64,000 nucleotides of DNA from an uncultured Lachnoclostridium sp. (GTDB lineage: Bacteria; Bacillota; Clostridia; Lachnospirales; Lachnospiraceae), in assembly GCA_944376715.1 (NCBI GenBank), contig CALWDO010000004.1:1-64000 (forward strand), in the 5' to 3' direction. Under the pieces are notes generated by a model. The model saw nothing but the letters and a program-made list of their open reading frames with translations, had not been told where the DNA came from and did not search any database. This document shows, piece after piece, positions 1-8,209 of this stretch. The stretch's first letter is position 1. The number at the start of each line of letters is the position of its first letter. A program made the position numbers and the translations under genes.

Positions 1-79
1 GATGAATGGTTATAGAGTAGAAGAAGTAGATGACTTCCTAGATGAATTAAAAGTAGATTATAGTAAAAAGTATAAAAAC
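1..79 (+). other. DivIVA-like N-terminal fragment at the window edge, probably foreign
   Basis: The first ~79 bases read on the plus strand as a short DivIVA-type peptide (GYRVEEVDDFLDEL, then VDY and KKYK), which is the conserved lipid-binding N-terminal block of DivIVA cell-division proteins. Codons are AT-ending (gaa, gta, tta, aaa), unlike the GC-richer codons that follow. Homology stops near base 75-82 and the sequence becomes the antisense of a LuxR-type regulator gene. There is no room for a whole gene. I read it as the end of an unrelated gene joined by misassembly, or a recombination junction; the sequence alone does not decide which. Confidence 0.6.
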
Positions 80-80
80 G

Positions 81-1886
81 GCCGCTTTCATCCGGAGCAT
101 GTTCTTTCATCCAGTGGTCTACCCGTTCCCTGTCGCCCCGCAGCAGATCATAGTAGACCCGGTGCGCCAGAAAATTTTCATAGTATAAGCCGTCTTCTTT
201 CTCTTCATCCATCTGCCGGAGAAGGAATACATCGGCGCTCTCTGCCTGATTTCTGGCAGTCAGAAGATCTGCCAGCAGTACGCCGCACATATGCATCAGA
301 CGCTCATTTCCTCCCATCCGGGACTCCGACATGCTTTTGGATAGTTCATTCAGCGAACGGTCAAGCTGGTTATATTCATAGTATAGCTCTGCCAAAAGAT
401 AGCCGATCAGTCCGTTCGCCCGTTTTCCAAACAGTTTTTCCAGTTCTTTTTTGGGTTCTTCCTCTTTTTCCTGAAACAATACCCGGCCTGTAGCAAGTAA
501 TTCACAGTAATCCTTGTCCCCGTGCAGAATGGATACCTGATTGGGCATAAAATCCTCTATCCAGGAGCATCCCGCCTCCATCCAGTATTCCCGCACCTTT
601 TTCATATTTAGGAAAAAACTGTCGCTGTCTACCGGCCCCGGACGGCATATCTTCAGATAAATCCAGCATTTTTGAAGTTCTTTTAAATACCTGCCATCCT
701 CGTACTCTCCCATCTGATCCGTCAGATACTGTTCGTATTTCTCCGCCGCATCCAGATTATCCAATATTGCCTCCAACATGGCTCCTGCACAGATCAGCCT
801 GGGATATTGCCGGATATAGGCCGGAGAAATTTTCAGAAAATAATCTTCCAACAGAACAAAATCTGTATAAGAAGCATGGTGTTCCAGAAAGCGATTCAGG
901 AGATCTGCCATCTGTTCTTCATCCTTTAACAAAGAAGCAAATCTGAGCGCGGCCAGTTCATCCTTCTTTTCTTTAAAATAAGTCATAGCTCTCCGATAGA
1001 GATCCAGATGCTCCTCCAAATCCAGATATTTCGTAATAATCCGATTCAAAAAGGTTCCAAACAAAGGAGAAAAACGATAGCAGTCCTTTCCGCAGGGTTC
1101 TATCACGCTTCCGCATTCCAGCAGATACTGGAGCAGCTGCTCAGCTTCAGAATGTGTAATCTTCAGCATATATTCCAGCAGTTCCGGCGTCAGCACTTCA
1201 AAACAGGACAATTCCAAAAGTCCTTCCTGAACTCCCAGAGGGAAAGCCCGGAAACGGGTTACATCCAGATAGCTAAATGTATCTTCCAGACACTGTTCCA
1301 GAACCGCTCTGGTATAACCTCTGTGGGAATTGCGCAGCGGATTTTCAAGCATATAAATACATAATGGTCTATTGTCCAAATCTTTTTCTATCTTTAAAAG
1401 CGTCTCCTCGTCCAGCGGAAGTCCTTTCTTCCGGAAATATTCGCCTACTTCCCCCCTGGACGGCCTCAATTCCCGGACCCCATAGGTAATCAGACTGCGG
1501 GAGGCCACGTGAATCAGCATGTCCTCCGGAACCGGAAGCTCGGAAGAAAAAAGGAAACGATCCTCTGTATTCCTCTCCTCCAATAATTTCCATATGTCCG
1601 CATTTATGCTCCGCCGCCGGAACTCTTCCAGCCGCGGAATAATAATCAGTCTTCCCCTTCTGCATGTATTTCGCGAAGACCGGCAAAGTTCTTCATCTTT
1701 CTCTTCTTCCAGCCAGTAAACCTGGTAATCCTTTACATGTGCACGATAATCCTGCAGGAACGTGTACTTTCCCCATCCGGACGGCGCCTGCAGATAGATA
1801 ATATCATACCTTTTCAGGTCACGGTCCAGTTGTTCCATCAGCCTGCGATTTTCAATATGTATCTCTTCCCGCATCTCTCCTGCCAT
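81..1886 (-). CDS. LuxR/MalT-like large regulator, 3' end missing
   Basis: About 602 codons run without a stop from an ATG at 1886 (GGGGAG-type ribosome site just upstream) down to the junction near base 81. The layout is that of MalT/LuxR large ATP-binding regulators: an N-terminal P-loop-like segment (PSGWGKYTF, about residues 39-47), then helical, TPR-like repeats. The LuxR helix-turn-helix expected at the C-terminus is not present because the gene is cut. The P-loop lacks the Thr/Ser after Lys, and the Walker B-like strand (LIIIPRLEEF) lacks the usual Asp pair, so nucleotide binding may be lost. Family assignment is good; regulated genes are unknown. Confidence 0.7.
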
Positions 1887-2148
1887 GTCCCCCGCTCCCC
1901 TGCTGTCGTGAATTTAAACTGTTTACAGAATATCAGTTCGGGAATTTCAAGACAAGCGATGTTGCCCAAGCGGCTCACAATGTTTCCCAAATGGTAAAGT
2001 AAACTGCCAAACCATCTCTGATTCTCATTATCTCTGCTTTCTGCCGGTATACTCCTCCGTCATCCTGCCGCTGCATGTAATATCGTGTCAATATTATATC
2101 GAAAAGCATAAAGAAATACTATTACCCGTTTCGCCCTCCAAAATGGAT

Positions 2149-2175
2149 GATGCCTGCGGAGTCCCCGCAGGCATC
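2149..2175 (-). terminator. Rho-independent terminator of the dual-HTH regulator
   Basis: A perfect 11-bp stem (gatgcctgcgg / ccgcaggcatc) with a 5-base loop begins four bases past the stop codon at 2180. On the minus strand it is followed by a short T tract (TTTT) a few bases later. Position and stem strength support termination of the gene at 2180-3388. Confidence 0.75.
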
Positions 2176-2179
2176 GCCA

Positions 2180-3388
2180 CTATTGCAGCATATATTTTTT
2201 CAGTTCTTTCCGTTTCTCCACATTTAGTTTTTTCATCGCCTCAGAGATATGACTTTTCACCGTATTCACTGAAATATTCAGATGTTCGGCAATTTCTTGA
2301 TTGGTCCAGTTCCGGGCTGCCAGCATCGCTATGGCAAATTCCGTGGTAGTCAGGTCATCAGCGACATCATGTCCCGTAAGAGGATTATGAACTCTACGCC
2401 ATCCGGAAGAGAAACGGTAGGTAATATCAATAATCCTTTTAAAATCTTCCGGCCATTCCGGTTTGATAACCGCCTCCAGCATTGCTCCCAAAAGGCCGTG
2501 ATGCTCTCCGAACCCCTCGATAAGATCATCGGGACGGGCCAGCTCCCATGCGGAGAGCAGATGCGCTTTCGCCCTTTCCATCTGTTTCAGGCTCATATAA
2601 TCCATCACCGCCACCAAATGCAGATAAATGCAGGGAATCGGATAGTCTGCCGCCCCCATGGCAAGAGCGGCCTCTACGATTCCGGCGCTGTGGCTGTATT
2701 CCTCTTTCAGATAGAGATAATGCGCCTGCACATACAGCGCAAATGCCCTGAGGCCGTAAGGCAGCGCAGGAAGAAAACGCTCTATCTCCGGCAGTTCCTC
2801 AGGCAGAGGCAGATGAAGCAGCACCGCTCCGGCAGCCGTAACAAAGGCTGCAGCCGCGCGAAACTGAGGCGCCTTTCTTCCCGCAGCGACAAGAGATGTA
2901 TTTAATTCTTCCAGCGCAAGCTGCGCCTGCCGGATCTGCCCTAAAGAAAGATTCGCATAAGCGCAGATGAGGCAGGCAGACAGCCGTGCTCCCATATCCT
3001 GACTGGTAAGGTAAGCTTTTGCCTCTTCCGCTGCTTCTTTCGCTTGTCCGCTGAAGTAATGGTATTCTGCCAGCGCAATGTCCCTCCGGGGGCCCGGGTC
3101 CATTCTCTCCACAGTTTGCCGGCAGCATCCCGGAACAAACGCCGTGTTCATCAATGGCATAAGATTAACATCATTCCACAGTCCGCCGGAAGGATCAATA
3201 GTTCCTGTCTCTGTCTGAAGCCGTACTTTCCGTGGATCTCCCGGTTTTTCCGCTCCTGCGGGAATAGCCCAGGATCTTCCGATCCGCTGCGCGCCCAATA
3301 TACGTCCATCAGAACAATATTGATTCACTCTTCGTTCCGATACATTCCACTTTTCTGCTGCTTCCCGGATGGATATATATTCTTCCAT
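2180..3388 (-). CDS. LuxR-family regulator with an extra N-terminal MerR/excisionase-type HTH
   Basis: 402 residues. Residues ~1-50 look like an excisionase/MerR-type DNA-binding domain (SIREAAEKWNVSERRVNQYC, then GRSWAIP). The middle is helical and TPR-like. Residues ~340-400 form a LuxR/GerE helix-turn-helix (NWTNQEIAEHLNISVNTVKS). The protein therefore seems to carry two DNA-binding domains and no receiver or ATPase domain. I chose the ATG at 3388, preceded by GGAAGGCGGTGG, over an upstream TTG at 3406. A good promoter lies at 3442-3470 and a terminator follows at 2149-2175, so it looks monocistronic. Targets are unknown; it is divergent from the LytTR operon. Confidence 0.8.
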   Translation of the reverse strand: MEEYISIREAAEKWNVSERRVNQYCSDGRILGAQRIGRSWAIPAGAEKPGDPRKVRLQTETGTIDPSGGLWNDVNLMPLMNTAFVPGCCRQTVERMDPGPRRDIALAEYHYFSGQAKEAAEEAKAYLTSQDMGARLSACLICAYANLSLGQIRQAQLALEELNTSLVAAGRKAPQFRAAAAFVTAAGAVLLHLPLPEELPEIERFLPALPYGLRAFALYVQAHYLYLKEEYSHSAGIVEAALAMGAADYPIPCIYLHLVAVMDYMSLKQMERAKAHLLSAWELARPDDLIEGFGEHHGLLGAMLEAVIKPEWPEDFKRIIDITYRFSSGWRRVHNPLTGHDVADDLTTTEFAIAMLAARNWTNQEIAEHLNISVNTVKSHISEAMKKLNVEKRKELKKYMLQ

Positions 3389-3441
3389 TCCACCACCGCC
3401 TTCCAATTTTTACTTTCGTCCACGCATATTTTTCCGTTAGT

Positions 3442-3470
3442 ATTATATACGAAATCCTCCGGAGTTTCAA
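3442..3470 (-). promoter_or_regulatory. Sigma-A promoter of the dual-HTH regulator
   Basis: On the minus strand: TTGAAA (3465-3470), 17-base spacer, TATAAT (3442-3447). The spacer contains the palindrome CTCCGGAG next to the -35 box. Spacing and match to consensus are good. Confidence 0.65.
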
Positions 3471-3512
3471 TTTTCATGCGCCGCAGCTCCCGGCAGCAAA
3501 ATGATCCGCCAC

Positions 3513-3541
3513 TTGATTGAATCCGCTAATTAATGTATGAT
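3513..3541 (+). promoter_or_regulatory. Sigma-A promoter of the LytTR operon
   Basis: TTGATT (3513-3518), 17-base spacer, TATGAT (3536-3541), about 45 bases before the ATG at 3588. It is divergent from the promoter at 3442-3470. Confidence 0.6.
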
Positions 3542-3587
3542 ATCAAAGAAGATGAGGCGGAAAATGCGCCCCGTCAAGGAGGCATCT

Positions 3588-4307
3588 ATGAATATTGCGG
3601 TCATTGACGACAATCTGGAGGAACGTTTTTTTCTCCGCGGTCTGTTAGAGCAGGCTGCCAGAAAATCTGATCTTTTAATCAGTATAAATGAATACAGCAG
3701 CGCAGACACATTTTTAAAAAGTTTTGAACCTGAACTTTTTGATCTTTGTTTCATGGATATTTTTATGAGCGGAACAAGCGGCATGGAAGCAGTACGTCTT
3801 CTTCGTGAAACAGACAAAGACTGCTTTGTCGTATTTCTCACTAACAGCCCGGACTATGTCTATGAAGGCTATGAAGTCAACGCTTTCCGGTATCTGCTTA
3901 AACCCGTCAAAGAAGAGGTGGTACAGCAGATATTAAAACTGTGCACGGAGCAGACTGACCGGATCAGGAAAAGGCTGACTGTTTCCATCAACAAAAAAAA
4001 TCTGGAAATTCCTTACGGGAAAATCCTCTATGTCATGTCTGCAGGAAAATCTGTAGAACTTCATCTGGAAAATGAGATCCTGAGTCTTTCCGCAAGACAC
4101 ACCTTTTCGCGGACCGTAGCTCCGCTGCTCACAGATTCCCGTTTTCTGACCTGCGGGCGGGGAATCGTAGTAAATCTTCATCATGTGAAAGAACTGCTGA
4201 AAGATTCTTTTTTGATGCAGAACGGAGATCGGCTTCCTGTCAGCCGAAGACTTTATGCATCTGTCAACGATACCTATATGGACTATCAATTTGATCATTT
4301 GTCATAG
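3588..4307 (+). CDS. LytTR-family response regulator
   Basis: 239 residues. An N-terminal receiver domain has the acidic pair (VIDDN), the phosphoacceptor D57 (CFMDIF), the T85 switch (VFLTN) and K105 (LLKPV). Residues ~140-239 form a LytTR DNA-binding domain (GRGIVVNLHHV). Such regulators bind direct repeats and are usually paired with GHKL kinases, as here. The start at 3588 has AAGGAGG seven bases upstream; a longer frame from 3537 lacks such a site. It heads an operon with the secreted protein (4323) and the kinase (6296), so the three are likely co-expressed from 3513-3541. Confidence 0.88.
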   Translation: MNIAVIDDNLEERFFLRGLLEQAARKSDLLISINEYSSADTFLKSFEPELFDLCFMDIFMSGTSGMEAVRLLRETDKDCFVVFLTNSPDYVYEGYEVNAFRYLLKPVKEEVVQQILKLCTEQTDRIRKRLTVSINKKNLEIPYGKILYVMSAGKSVELHLENEILSLSARHTFSRTVAPLLTDSRFLTCGRGIVVNLHHVKELLKDSFLMQNGDRLPVSRRLYASVNDTYMDYQFDHLS

Positions 4308-4322
4308 AAAAGGATGTGCAAA

Positions 4323-6299
4323 ATGAAGGCTGAGAAAAAATTGTTTTTGATTATCCTTCTGATATTTTCAGTTTTATGGGCATCAGATTCTGCACAGGCA
4401 CTTGCTGCGGAAACAGCGGCAGAAGATCCGGACACAGCATCCTGTACCGCGGAGCATTACATAACCGGTATTCTCAACGAAACAGCGCTTCAGTCCTGGC
4501 GCGAGGAAAACTATGATACAACTCAGGCTGATTTGATTCTGGATAATCTGTCCAGCGTATTGTCTACTATAGTAAGAGGGTATGTAGATCATACGGACAC
4601 CAAAATACCTCTTGATATTTCTCTGGACAGCCATGGCGCAGATTTTTCAGTGGCTGGAAACTATACGGTTACTGTTACAATCCTGGCTCCTGAAAACTAC
4701 TGTTTCGCAGAAGGTGTTCTGCGGGAATTTACGATTCCGGTTCAGATCAACGACGTTTCCCAGCCGGTCATAATTACCTCTCTTCTTAATCAGCAGATAG
4801 TTGACAGACAATATTTGGTTCCCACAGACGGAGCGGCAGAATGGGAAGACAGCTTCAATATTTTAAAGCAATATTTAAGCAGCCGTCTCTGCGGATATGA
4901 TTCGAACGGGACCGAAGCCCGCCTGGAACTGGTCTCCTTTGATACCAGCGCCCTTGATTTATCTGTACCCGGCGACTACATCATCACCGCAGAATTGAAA
5001 GCATCGGAATCAAATCCTTTTCCTGTTATTTTGTCGGAAGATCTGCAGACATTGAAAATTCGTGTTAAAGTCAGCCGTCCCGCAGATTTTGAGCTTGCGA
5101 TTCGAAGTATTTTCCCGGATTCTGTACAGTTTTCCTATCTGGCAGATTATTATCCCCAGGTACAGGTTTACTATCTGGAAAGCGATGAAGCTCTCTCGGA
5201 AGACGACCTTTCCTTCTCCGCTTTTCAGCCGTATCCGGATGAGGGAGCTGTTTTCACGTCCAACGGATTGTTTTTTATATCCCGGGAAACATTGGTATTA
5301 AATCGCAACTATTACTTTTGTCTGTACGACGGCATTCAGCATTCTGTTATTGTCCATGTGATCAACGATGGCACTTCCGTTTCTTACGCCTATACAGGCG
5401 GGGACCGGGACGGCGGAGACACAGACGGCAACCGTCCTTCGAACCCTCCGGAGGAAGAACTGCCTCCTTCGGATCCGTCCGAAGAACCTTCCGAACCTTC
5501 TGGATCCACCGAATCTTCCGCCTCCGAGCCTGATACTGATCCGGGAAAGAACAGCGGAAAGGGATCTGGATCCGGCGATCATGACAATGCCGTCAGCAAT
5601 GGCAATAACGGATCCTCCGAAACTCCCGGCGGCAGCCCGGACTCCGTATCTTACTCCGAATCCGACATCCATTCCGCAGTCGGCGCCGGTTCTTCCGAAA
5701 AAGCAGACGGCGATGCGGACTCCGATAACGGGGAAGGTTTTACAGTATCTCAGATTCAGAGACTGCTGGAAAGCGGTTCCGGCAGTCTGCGTATTTCCGA
5801 AGATGGACTTCTGGTCATTTTCCCGGACAATATTCTGTCCGAATTGTCACTGGAAGACTCTGATCTGCTGAATGTCAGGCTGCAGTGGATCAGCGACACT
5901 TCTTTTGATTTACAGCTTCTGATTAACGGCAGTTCCATCGATCACATTCCTGCCGTCACTCTGATGGTGCCTTATCAGCCATCAGCAGCGGAATCATCCG
6001 CGGATCTGCTCAATGAATCCGGCGAAACAGTCTCAAAAGGCGTCTGCGATCCCGAAACCGGCATATGGACTTTCCAGATCAGAGAAACCGGGACTTTCAC
6101 AATTCAGGAACAGTCTGCAGCTTTGCCTCCTGAAACAGTAACAAAGTCAACCGGCACGGATTCATCCGGACTTTCTCAGGAGTCTGCGGACATATCATTT
6201 CCAACGGATATATTCCTGGCAGTCTCTGCTTCCGCGCTGCTTCTGACCGGAAGTATCTGTCTGCGTCTGCTGAAATACAGGAAGGGGAGGAAGTCATGA
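4323..6299 (+). CDS. Secreted, membrane-anchored Ig-like protein of the LytTR operon
   Basis: 658 residues, not a recognised named family. It has a signal peptide (LFLIILLIFSVLW, cut after an Ala-rich stretch), two beta-rich modules ending with similar turns (VAGNYTVTVT; VPGDYIITAE), then a long Pro/Ser/Glu/Gly/Asp-rich linker (about residues 360-465). A second beta-rich domain and a C-terminal hydrophobic segment (IFLAVSASALLLTGSICL) follow, ending in KYRKGRKS. This topology suits an extracellular protein tethered to the membrane. I chose the ATG at 4323, with AAAGGA eight bases upstream. Its stop overlaps the kinase start by four bases (ATGA), so translation is probably coupled. It may sense a ligand or wall stress for the kinase, which is inference from position only. 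Confidence 0.7.
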   Translation: MKAEKKLFLIILLIFSVLWASDSAQALAAETAAEDPDTASCTAEHYITGILNETALQSWREENYDTTQADLILDNLSSVLSTIVRGYVDHTDTKIPLDISLDSHGADFSVAGNYTVTVTILAPENYCFAEGVLREFTIPVQINDVSQPVIITSLLNQQIVDRQYLVPTDGAAEWEDSFNILKQYLSSRLCGYDSNGTEARLELVSFDTSALDLSVPGDYIITAELKASESNPFPVILSEDLQTLKIRVKVSRPADFELAIRSIFPDSVQFSYLADYYPQVQVYYLESDEALSEDDLSFSAFQPYPDEGAVFTSNGLFFISRETLVLNRNYYFCLYDGIQHSVIVHVINDGTSVSYAYTGGDRDGGDTDGNRPSNPPEEELPPSDPSEEPSEPSGSTESSASEPDTDPGKNSGKGSGSGDHDNAVSNGNNGSSETPGGSPDSVSYSESDIHSAVGAGSSEKADGDADSDNGEGFTVSQIQRLLESGSGSLRISEDGLLVIFPDNILSELSLEDSDLLNVRLQWISDTSFDLQLLINGSSIDHIPAVTLMVPYQPSAAESSADLLNESGETVSKGVCDPETGIWTFQIRETGTFTIQEQSAALPPETVTKSTGTDSSGLSQESADISFPTDIFLAVSASALLLTGSICLRLLKYRKGRKS

Positions 6300-8209
6300 T
6301 GGTACATAGAGGAATCCGTCTCGTTTTTGGGGTTATTCTGAGCTTCCTGCTGTCATCGGCAGTCTGTATTACGCTGTATTTCCTCAACAATAAATATACA
6401 GACCCGGCCCCGCAGGCGGAAAACGGATATCTGGATCTGACGCAGGAAACGGAGGAAACATATCCTCTGCGTTTTCTGCGCGATGGATGGGCATTCTATC
6501 CGGATACGCTGTTGGGACCGGAAGATTTTAACGACGGCGCGCCGGAAGAATATATGGTTTATACCAGCATCGGAGATTTTACCCGTTTTGACCGTATGGG
6601 CACCCGGGAAACCCCTTTTGGATGCGGTACCTGGGTGCTGGATCTCTGGCTTCCGGAAACTGGAGACTACGCCCTGGAGCTTCCTGAAATCTTCAGCGCG
6701 TACCGGTTTTACGTCAATGACCGTCTGGTTCTGCAGACCGGCGATCCTGATCCCGAAACCTACACGCCCAAGACCCAGATCCGTACTGTTCATTTGAATG
6801 ATTCCGGACATGTGCGTCTGATCCTGGCTGTCAGCAATTATACTCATTTTTACAGCGGCATGGTATACCCTCCGGCATTCGGCACATTACAGGCTGTCTT
6901 TCATTACCGGATCATGCAATCCCTGTCCGCAGCTTCCTGGGATATTTTCATCCTGATTCTTTTTGGTCTGATGCTTGGCGCGGCGTTTCGAATGCATCAT
7001 ACAAACGCGTTGCTTTTCGCGGCTTTATGTCTTGCCGCGGCGGGATATACCTCCTATCCGCTGATTCATCTTTTTAAACTGTCCATATTTCCCTGGTACG
7101 GGCTGGAAATTTTCTGCGGCTATTTGCTGATATTTCTTGCCGTAACGATCCAAAACCGTATCTGTATGCCGCCCCGCGTCTGTATCTGTGTCAGCCAGAC
7201 AGTTTCTCTTGCATTCAGTCTCCTTGCGCTTGCATACGGCATGCTTTCACCCGTTTTGACTGTCTCTGTCATGCAGACATTTTCCTGGTTTTCGGCGGCA
7301 GTTAAACTCCTGGCGACAGCCTATCTCTTAGCTGCTTCTTTCTGGGGAATTTTTCAACGGCATCCGGAGAGCCGGATCCTTCTGTATGGGAACACCGCAT
7401 ACAGCGCCTTTTTCCTATGGGATCGTCTGCTGCCTGTCTACGAGCCTGTTTACGGGGGATGGTTTCCTGAACTGGGAATACAGATTCTGGTTGTATTCAT
7501 CTTCTGTGCGCTGGCGGCGGATATTCTTCGGGCCTACTCTTTTCACCAGTCCTTTGCCGAATCGTACCGTCAGCTTTCCCGGCAGCTTGCCATTCAGAAA
7601 GTTCATTATCAGGAGCTGACCAGCCAGATTGAAGAGACGGTCCGTATCCGGCACGATCAGCGTCATCACCTGACTGTCATATCCACACTTCTGGAGGAGG
7701 GCAGGCTTTCTCAGGCGCAAAAGTATCTGTCAGAATATCAGTCCCGGCTGCATTTTAAAGAACGCACGGTTTTATGCCGCTGTCTGATGGTAGACGCCAT
7801 CCTGCAGTATTATAAAAAGCTCTGTGAGCAAAATCATATTCATTTTACAGTTCAGGCTGAACTCCCCCCGGAACTTCCTTTTTCCGACACCGATCTGACT
7901 ATTTTATTCGGCAATCTGGTGGAAAATGCATATGAAGCCTGTCTCTCTTCTGATTCTGCGGCTCCGTCCATACATCTGAAGACCGCATATGAACATCAGA
8001 AATTTTACCTGCGTGTGGAAAATACTTTTTCCAACAAAATCCATACAGTCAATGGGAAATACCTGTCCGGAAAGCACGATGGAACAGGCATCGGTACAGA
8101 ATCCGTCCGGGCAGTAGTAAAGCGTCTGGACGGACAAATCCGATTCCAGACGCTTTCCGATCATTTTCAGGTATCCGTGATCCTGCCCGCAGAACAGAAG
8201 ATCCTTTAA
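6296..8209 (+). CDS. GHKL-type sensor histidine kinase with large extracytoplasmic and multi-TM sensor
   Basis: 637 residues. An N-terminal membrane segment (about 10-30) is followed by an extracytoplasmic domain (about 35-215) with beta-rich character. About seven membrane segments (about 215-415) come next, a plan like 7TMR-DISM sensors. The cytoplasmic part has a coiled segment, the phosphoacceptor block RIRHDQRHHL (His near 452), an N box (GNLVENAYEA, near 540) and a G box (GTGIG, near 600), typical of LytTR-linked kinases of the AgrC/VirS type. It should phosphorylate the regulator at 3588. Its last four bases overlap the convergent ligase gene, and I see no terminator between them. Confidence 0.85.
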   Translation: MMVHRGIRLVFGVILSFLLSSAVCITLYFLNNKYTDPAPQAENGYLDLTQETEETYPLRFLRDGWAFYPDTLLGPEDFNDGAPEEYMVYTSIGDFTRFDRMGTRETPFGCGTWVLDLWLPETGDYALELPEIFSAYRFYVNDRLVLQTGDPDPETYTPKTQIRTVHLNDSGHVRLILAVSNYTHFYSGMVYPPAFGTLQAVFHYRIMQSLSAASWDIFILILFGLMLGAAFRMHHTNALLFAALCLAAAGYTSYPLIHLFKLSIFPWYGLEIFCGYLLIFLAVTIQNRICMPPRVCICVSQTVSLAFSLLALAYGMLSPVLTVSVMQTFSWFSAAVKLLATAYLLAASFWGIFQRHPESRILLYGNTAYSAFFLWDRLLPVYEPVYGGWFPELGIQILVVFIFCALAADILRAYSFHQSFAESYRQLSRQLAIQKVHYQELTSQIEETVRIRHDQRHHLTVISTLLEEGRLSQAQKYLSEYQSRLHFKERTVLCRCLMVDAILQYYKKLCEQNHIHFTVQAELPPELPFSDTDLTILFGNLVENAYEACLSSDSAAPSIHLKTAYEHQKFYLRVENTFSNKIHTVNGKYLSGKHDGTGIGTESVRAVVKRLDGQIRFQTLSDHFQVSVILPAEQKIL

